Part shown: positions 6,226-9,964 of the stretch, piece by piece | Layout of the letters: every line of letters starts with the position of its first letter | How positions within the stretch are numbered: the stretch's first letter is position 1 | Assembly (NCBI GenBank): GCA_902783405.1 | Contig: CACZQZ010000079.1 | Span: 1 to 9,964 of the forward strand | From: an uncultured Erysipelotrichaceae bacterium | GTDB taxonomy: Bacteria > Bacillota_I > Bacilli_A > RF39 > UBA660 | Reading direction: 5' to 3' | Length of the DNA stretch: 9,964 nucleotides | Translations under genes and position numbers: made by a program | Notes under the pieces: generated by a model | The model's database searches: none | What the model was told of the DNA's origin: nothing | Seen by the model: the letters and a program-made list of their open reading frames with translations, nothing else

Positions 6226-7197
6226 ATGTGGAGCAATAATATATATAAAGAAATTTATAAAAAAATAAAAAAATATGACACGATTGTTTTAGCTCGTCAT
6301 ATAGGACCAGATCCAGATGCTTTAGCAAGCCAATTAGCTTTAAAAAATATCATTTTACATACTTTTCCAGAAAAAAAAGTTTATGCGGTTGGGTGCTCGT
6401 CTTCCAGATTCCATTATTTAGGAAATTTAGACAAATTTGATGGAGATAGTAAAAATGCTCTACTTATTGTAACAGATACTCCAGATAAAAGAAGAGTAGA
6501 TGGTATAGATGATTTCGCATTTAAGGATTCTATAAAAATTGATCATCATCCTTTTATCGAAAAATTTTGTAATACAGAATGGATAGATGATACCTCTTCT
6601 TCAGCATCTCAAATGATTGTTGAATTAACATACCTAACAAAACTTAAAATGACGGAAGAAGCAGCTAAAAAGTTATATATCGGTATAGTATCCGATACAA
6701 ATCGTTTCTTATTTTCTTATACTTCTGAAAAAACATTTTTGTATACTTCAAAACTTATGAAAGATTATAGATTTGATTTTAAAGAAATATATGATTCTTT
6801 ATATTTAAGACCTCTTAAGGAATTAAAATTTCAGGGATATATTGAAAGTCATTTGAAAGTTACAGAATATGGTTTTGCTTATATCAAAATAACGGATGAT
6901 ATATTAAAAGAATATGATGTTGACGCAGCTACTGCTGGAAATATGATTAATAATTTTAATTATATTCATGAAATTTATGCTTGGGCTACGTTTACAGAAG
7001 ATGCTAAAAACAATAATATTAGAGGGTCCATTAGATCTAGAGGACCTATTATTAATGATGTAGCCGCTAAATTTAAAGGTGGAGGCCACATGTATGCTAG
7101 TGGAGTAAAACCAATGACTTTTGAAGAAGTTGATTTAATTATAGATGCATTAAATCAAAGATGCAAAGAATATAGAGTTCGAAATGAAAATGAATAG
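6226..7197 (+). CDS. nrnA: DHH/DHHA1 phosphoesterase, NrnA-like
   Basis: The 323-residue protein matches the NrnA/MgpA group of DHH phosphoesterases, which degrade 2-5 nt RNAs from their 5' end and dephosphorylate pAp to AMP; both activities are known from the family, not shown here. The metal-binding motifs are complete: HIGPDPDALAS (25-35, His25, Asp29, Asp31), LIVTDTPDKRR (80-90, Asp84), KIDHHPF (104-110, the DHH motif at 106-108) and GIVSDTNRFLFS (153-164, Asp157). The DHHA1 substrate-binding domain ends with RGSIRSRG (266-273) and FKGGGHMYASG (283-293). It lacks the CBS or membrane/PAS domains found in c-di-AMP hydrolases such as GdpP, so a soluble nanoRNase is the best reading; a DisA-linked pApA hydrolase role is an alternative. 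Weak GTGTGAT site; own promoter upstream and terminator downstream, so probably monocistronic. Confidence 0.88.
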   Translation: MWSNNIYKEIYKKIKKYDTIVLARHIGPDPDALASQLALKNIILHTFPEKKVYAVGCSSSRFHYLGNLDKFDGDSKNALLIVTDTPDKRRVDGIDDFAFKDSIKIDHHPFIEKFCNTEWIDDTSSSASQMIVELTYLTKLKMTEEAAKKLYIGIVSDTNRFLFSYTSEKTFLYTSKLMKDYRFDFKEIYDSLYLRPLKELKFQGYIESHLKVTEYGFAYIKITDDILKEYDVDAATAGNMINNFNYIHEIYAWATFTEDAKNNNIRGSIRSRGPIINDVAAKFKGGGHMYASGVKPMTFEEVDLIIDALNQRCKEYRVRNENE

Positions 7198-7200
7198 ATT

Positions 7201-7238
7201 AGAATAGGAAAGTAATTTTGTTTATTTTCCTATTTTTT
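7201..7238 (+). terminator. Intrinsic terminator after nrnA
   Basis: AATAGGAAA (7203-7211) pairs exactly with TTTCCTATT (7226-7234). Including G-U pairs, the stem extends to 7201-7215 with 7222-7236, leaving a 6-base loop. The right arm runs into TTTTTT (7233-7238). It starts 3 bases after the nrnA stop and separates this gene from the glycosyltransferase-murE-mraY run. Confidence 0.8.
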
Positions 7239-7268
7239 GTCTAAAAAAATTAGTTTATTTGAGATATG

Positions 7269-7277
7269 TGTTATAAT
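7269..7277 (+). promoter_or_regulatory. Extended -10 promoter for glycosyltransferase (and murE-mraY)
   Basis: TGTTATAAT (7269-7277) is a perfect extended -10; no good -35 box is visible 15-18 bases upstream (TTAGTT at 7250-7255 is the closest). It is 19 bases before the ATG at 7297. Because it directly follows a terminator and the next genes have only a weak promoter candidate, it may start the whole glycosyltransferase-murE-mraY transcript. Confidence 0.65.
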
Positions 7278-7296
7278 ATGAATATGGGTGATTATT

Positions 7297-8277
7297 ATGA
7301 TAAAAGTAAGTGTGATTGTACCAGTTTTTAATAGTGAAAAATATATAGGAGAATGTTTAGATTCATTAGTAAATCAAACATTAAAAGATATAGAAATAAT
7401 TATTATTGATGATGCATCAATAGATAATAGTTTGAAAATTATAAAAGAATATGCTAAAAAGTATTCTAATATAAAAGTATATCAAAATGATCAAAATCGT
7501 GGGCAAGGATTTACTCGTAATGTAGGTCTTTCACTTGCTAAAGGAGAATATATTGGTTTTGTAGATGATGACGATTATATAGATTTTACTATGTATGAAA
7601 CAATGTACAATGGTGCTAAAGAAAATAATAATCCTGATATTGTTAGTTGTGGGATAAAATTTGTACATATAAATGATAAATTTCAAATGAATTCCGATTT
7701 AAATTCCAGTGCAAAAGGATACATTTATCATACATCAAAGCATCCCGAAAAGATATTTTGGGAAAGTCCATCTTGTTGCAACAAAATTTTCAAAAAAGAT
7801 TTGATTGATAAATATAGATTTTTAGAACTTAGAATTTGGGAAGATATCGCTTTTACTTATTCGATGCTTATAAAAGCCAATATTGTTTTAAATTTTCATG
7901 ATAATTTTTATAACTATAGAAGAGATGTAACAAAAGGGGTTTCTTCAAGGAGTTATCATTCAAATGCTCCACTTGAAGACATCTTTACCATTTCAGATGA
8001 AATTAGTATGCAAGCTAAAAGATATCATAAAGAAAGAATATTTAAGAAAGTAATTCTTCTTTTGCAATTATCCGTTTGTTTAGAAAGATTATCTGAAATT
8101 AAAGAGTGGAATATCAATGAAGAAGATAAAAATAAGATTATGATTCATTTCTATCAAAAAGTGATAGAAAAGTATGGAGATATTAAACAAGTTGATAATG
8201 CGCTTCTTTCTAGCAAAGTAGATTTATTTCTTTTAGATAGAATTGAAGAAATGATAAATAAACGAGTAGTTAAGTGA
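7297..8277 (+). CDS. Family 2 (GT-A) glycosyltransferase
   Basis: I start this gene at ATG 7297 (326 residues) rather than the in-frame GTG at 7288, because that GTG lies inside the GGGTGAT ribosome site (7286-7292). The GT2 nucleotide-sugar fold is clear: VSVIVPVFNSEKYI (4-17), IIIIDDASIDNS (34-45), NRGQGFTRNVGL (67-78) and the DxD-type metal site FVDDDDYID (88-96). An acidic acceptor-side motif IWEDIAF is at 180-186. The C-terminal third is helical and charged, with no transmembrane segment, so the enzyme is cytosolic or peripheral. Such enzymes build capsular, teichoic-acid or glycolipid sugars; donor and acceptor cannot be read from sequence. Placement directly before murE and mraY suggests envelope synthesis. 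It is intact, with composition like its neighbours. Confidence 0.93.
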   Translation: MIKVSVIVPVFNSEKYIGECLDSLVNQTLKDIEIIIIDDASIDNSLKIIKEYAKKYSNIKVYQNDQNRGQGFTRNVGLSLAKGEYIGFVDDDDYIDFTMYETMYNGAKENNNPDIVSCGIKFVHINDKFQMNSDLNSSAKGYIYHTSKHPEKIFWESPSCCNKIFKKDLIDKYRFLELRIWEDIAFTYSMLIKANIVLNFHDNFYNYRRDVTKGVSSRSYHSNAPLEDIFTISDEISMQAKRYHKERIFKKVILLLQLSVCLERLSEIKEWNINEEDKNKIMIHFYQKVIEKYGDIKQVDNALLSSKVDLFLLDRIEEMINKRVVK

Positions 8278-8302
8278 CTAAAATATAAATTTATCATACA
8301 AT
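8274..8302 (+). promoter_or_regulatory. Possible weak promoter for murE
   Basis: GTGACT (8274-8279, 4/6 to TTGACA, overlapping the glycosyltransferase stop) and TACAAT (8297-8302, 5/6) are 17 bases apart, 15 bases before the murE ATG. There is no TG extension, unlike the other promoters here. It may be a secondary start or chance; the 40-base gap between the genes also allows simple read-through. Confidence 0.3.
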
Positions 8303-8317
8303 ATATTGGTGATATGT

Positions 8318-9640
8318 ATGATAAAGTCAAACTCTAAAAAAGTTTTAAAGGGAGACATTTTTATTGCTATTAAAGGAGAAGAGGAAGACGGACACAATTA
8401 TATAGATGAAGCAATAGAGAATGGAGCAGAACTTATTATTGCTGAAAAGGGAGAATATCCTGTTTCTACATTTATTGTTCCAAACACAAAAGAATACTTA
8501 AAAGAATATTTATTGATAAATGAATATTCAAAAATTAAAGATATAAAACTTATCGGTATTACAGGAACTAATGGAAAAACAACCAGTTCATTTCTTTTTT
8601 ATGAAGCATTAAAACTTTTGCATAAAAAAGTAGCTTATATTGGAACAATTGGCTTTTATAAAGAAGAGAAAATAAAAGATTTGAATAATACTACTCCTGG
8701 GATTTTAGAATTATATGAATTATTAGAAGAATGCATAGACTGTGAATATGTTGTTATGGAAGTAAGCAGTCATGCTCTTAGTATGGGTAGAGTAGATACA
8801 TTACTTTTTGACTATGTCATTTTCACAAATTTAACTAAAGAACATTTAAATTATCATAAAACGATGGAAAACTATGCTAAAGCAAAACAAAAATTATTTT
8901 CTAAATTAAAGAAAAATGGAAAAGCTATTATCAATATTGATGATGAATATGCTTCCTATTTTTTATTACCAGAAAATGATAATATAACGTACGGAATGAA
9001 TGATGCAGATTATAAACTGTTAGCGTATGATGTTCATTCTTTTAAAGTGTTTCATGAAAAAGAGATGAAATTTAAAACTAAATTATTTGGAAAATATAAT
9101 ATCTATAATTTACTTACAACCATTATTTTATTAAATGAAGAAAAATTGTTAGAAAAAGAGATTATAGAAGATTTATTACCACCTAAAGGAAGAATTCAAA
9201 AAGTTGTAGATGATAAACTTATTTTTGTAGATTATGCTCATACACCAGATGGTGTAGAAAATGTTTTAAAAGCGATGAAAGATATCAAACATAATCATAT
9301 TTATACAATTATTGGTTGTGGAGGTAATAGAGATAAAACAAAAAGAAAAGATATGGGTGAAATAGCAACTAAATACAGCGATTATGTTATTTTTACAACA
9401 GATAATCCAAGGTATGAAGATCCTAAAAGAATTTTAGACGATATAACGTGTCAATTAAATGTCAAAAATTTTGAAATTATCCAAGATAGAGAAAAAGCTA
9501 TTCAAAAAGGAGTGCAAATTACAAAAAAAAATGATATACTATTAGTACTTGGAAAAGGACATGAAGATTATCAAATTATAAAAGATAAGAAAATTCATTT
9601 TGATGATGTAGAAATAATTAAAAAATATATATTGGAGTGA
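8318..9640 (+). CDS. murE: UDP-MurNAc-tripeptide synthetase MurE
   Basis: MurE ligates the third amino acid of the peptidoglycan stem to UDP-MurNAc-L-Ala-D-Glu in the cytosol, using ATP. I start at ATG 8318 (440 residues), 4 bases after GGTGAT; in-frame TTG 8306 and GTG 8309 overlap or precede that site. Motifs: SNSKKVLKGDIFIAIKG (4-20, UDP-substrate domain), P-loop GTNGKTT (83-89), NTTPG (124-128), MEVSSHALSMGR (147-158), FTNLTKEHLNYHKTM (169-183), YAKAK (186-190; Lys190 is the position carbamylated in Mur ligases), FGKYNIYN (257-264), VDYAHTPD (304-311), GCGGNRDKTKR (333-343), DNPR (362-365) and GKGHEDYQ (412-419). DNPR is the motif of meso-diaminopimelate-adding MurE, whereas lysine-adding enzymes differ there. 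The protein is about 50 residues shorter than E. coli or B. subtilis MurE: the usual 20-30 residues before 'SDSRKV' are absent. mraY starts 4 bases after its stop. Confidence 0.96.
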   Translation: MIKSNSKKVLKGDIFIAIKGEEEDGHNYIDEAIENGAELIIAEKGEYPVSTFIVPNTKEYLKEYLLINEYSKIKDIKLIGITGTNGKTTSSFLFYEALKLLHKKVAYIGTIGFYKEEKIKDLNNTTPGILELYELLEECIDCEYVVMEVSSHALSMGRVDTLLFDYVIFTNLTKEHLNYHKTMENYAKAKQKLFSKLKKNGKAIINIDDEYASYFLLPENDNITYGMNDADYKLLAYDVHSFKVFHEKEMKFKTKLFGKYNIYNLLTTIILLNEEKLLEKEIIEDLLPPKGRIQKVVDDKLIFVDYAHTPDGVENVLKAMKDIKHNHIYTIIGCGGNRDKTKRKDMGEIATKYSDYVIFTTDNPRYEDPKRILDDITCQLNVKNFEIIQDREKAIQKGVQITKKNDILLVLGKGHEDYQIIKDKKIHFDDVEIIKKYILE

Positions 9641-9644
9641 TGAT

Positions 9645-9964
9645 ATGTTAATTTTAGCAAAAGCTGTATTATCTATGATGATAGGATTTATTTCATCTGT
9701 TATTTTAGGGCTTATTTTAATACCTGTTTTAAAGAAAATAAAAGTAAGACAAAAGGTTAGTATTTTTTTATCTAAAAAACATAAGAAAAAAGATGGAGTG
9801 CCTACGATGGGAGGACTCATCTTTATTTTGCCAACACTACTTACAATCTTATTTTTGCTGTTTACGGGTAGAATAGATTATTCTTCCAATTTGTTTATTG
9901 TTTTGTTTGTGTTTGTTTCTTATGCATTGATTGGCTTTTTAGACGATTATTTGATTATTAAAAG
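9645..9964 (+). CDS. mraY: Phospho-N-acetylmuramoyl-pentapeptide transferase MraY, 3' end beyond window
   Basis: MraY transfers phospho-MurNAc-pentapeptide from UDP to undecaprenyl phosphate at the inner face of the membrane, forming lipid I. I translated 106 codons from ATG 9645 to the edge with no stop; complete MraY proteins are about 320-360 residues, so only the first third is present. Visible: a hydrophobic first helix (about residues 5-30, ending LILIPVLKK), the cytoplasmic KKDGVPTMGGLIF (47-59, the family signature), a second hydrophobic helix through LPTLLTILFLLF (61-72), and a third helix ending in GFLDDYLIIK (97-106), which carries the paired aspartates of the catalytic, Mg-binding site. 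The GGAGTGAT ribosome site (9634-9641) overlaps the murE stop and the gap is 4 bases, so the two genes are cotranscribed, as in the dcw cluster of many bacteria. Confidence 0.96.
   Translation, partial: MLILAKAVLSMMIGFISSVILGLILIPVLKKIKVRQKVSIFLSKKHKKKDGVPTMGGLIFILPTLLTILFLLFTGRIDYSSNLFIVLFVFVSYALIGFLDDYLIIK

Noticed and set aside
6904..7089. 61-codon open frame on the minus strand inside nrnA
   Set aside because: Antisense to the DHHA1-domain coding region, low-complexity product, no start signals.
7288..7299. GTG at 7288 as the glycosyltransferase start
   Set aside because: The codon is part of the GGGTGAT ribosome site; ATG 7297 at 4 bases spacing fits the family N-terminus (IKVSVIVPVFN) better.
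8306..8320. TTG 8306 or GTG 8309 as the murE start
   Set aside because: Both overlap or precede the GGTGAT site that sits correctly for ATG 8318; neither adds recognisable MurE sequence.
9542..9820. 92-codon open frame on the minus strand across the murE-mraY junction
   Set aside because: Antisense to two well-identified coding regions and their junction; no promoter or ribosome site seen.
1..9964. Recoded genetic code (TGA as tryptophan), suggested by the low G+C
   Set aside because: Four intact genes end in TGA at family-typical lengths and the tryptophan codons checked are TGG.
1..9964. Mobile element, CRISPR array, prophage or defence island
   Set aside because: No transposase, integrase, spaced direct repeats, att-like duplications or toxin-antitoxin pair seen; spacers are short and mostly filled by promoters and terminators.

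Overview
The window comes from a very A+T-rich bacterium (roughly 25-30% G+C by eye) with Gram-positive, low-GC features: canonical TATAAT promoters, GGTGAT/GGAGG ribosome sites complementary to a normal 16S tail, U-tract terminators, and a protein set typical of Bacillota. TGA is used as a stop (ends of the genes at 2610, 3369, 7297 and 8318) and the tryptophans I checked are TGG, so the standard bacterial code applies and this is not a Mycoplasma/Spiroplasma-type genome. My best guess is an uncultured, host-associated, reduced-genome Bacilli/Erysipelotrichia relative (RF39-like); this is inference from composition and gene content only.

Layout. At 1-536 (minus) is the start of a YigZ/IMPACT-family gene, cut by the window edge. 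Back-to-back overlapping promoters (about 552-590) separate it from uvrC (614-2389), the nuclease subunit of nucleotide excision repair. An A+T-rich spacer (2390-2609) holds inverted repeats, a hairpin terminator and a strong promoter for an unrecognised 236-residue protein (2610-3320). Two flavoprotein genes follow with a 4-base ATGA overlap: an HI0933/YhiN-type flavoprotein (3369-4586) and a COG2509-type FAD-dependent dehydrogenase (4583-6166). A new promoter drives an NrnA-like DHH phosphoesterase (6226-7197), closed by a good intrinsic terminator. Next come a family 2 glycosyltransferase (7297-8277), murE (8318-9640) and the first third of mraY (9645 to the edge), all on the plus strand and probably the start of a peptidoglycan-precursor operon.

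How the genes fit together. Most are housekeeping: DNA repair (UvrC), nano-RNA/pAp turnover (NrnA) and consecutive peptidoglycan steps (MurE adds the third stem residue, MraY loads the finished pentapeptide on the lipid carrier). The DNPR motif in MurE predicts meso-diaminopimelate as that residue. The flavoprotein pair and the 236-residue protein are the functionally open genes.

The most consistent non-coding pattern is a compact start module: an extended -10 element (TGnTATAAT or close) 15-23 bases before the start codon, with the ribosome site at the very 5' end of the message. I see no mobile element, CRISPR array, tRNA, rRNA or defence island, and nothing I would call a clearly new system; the best leads are the 236-residue protein, the flavoprotein pair and the shortened MurE N-terminus.
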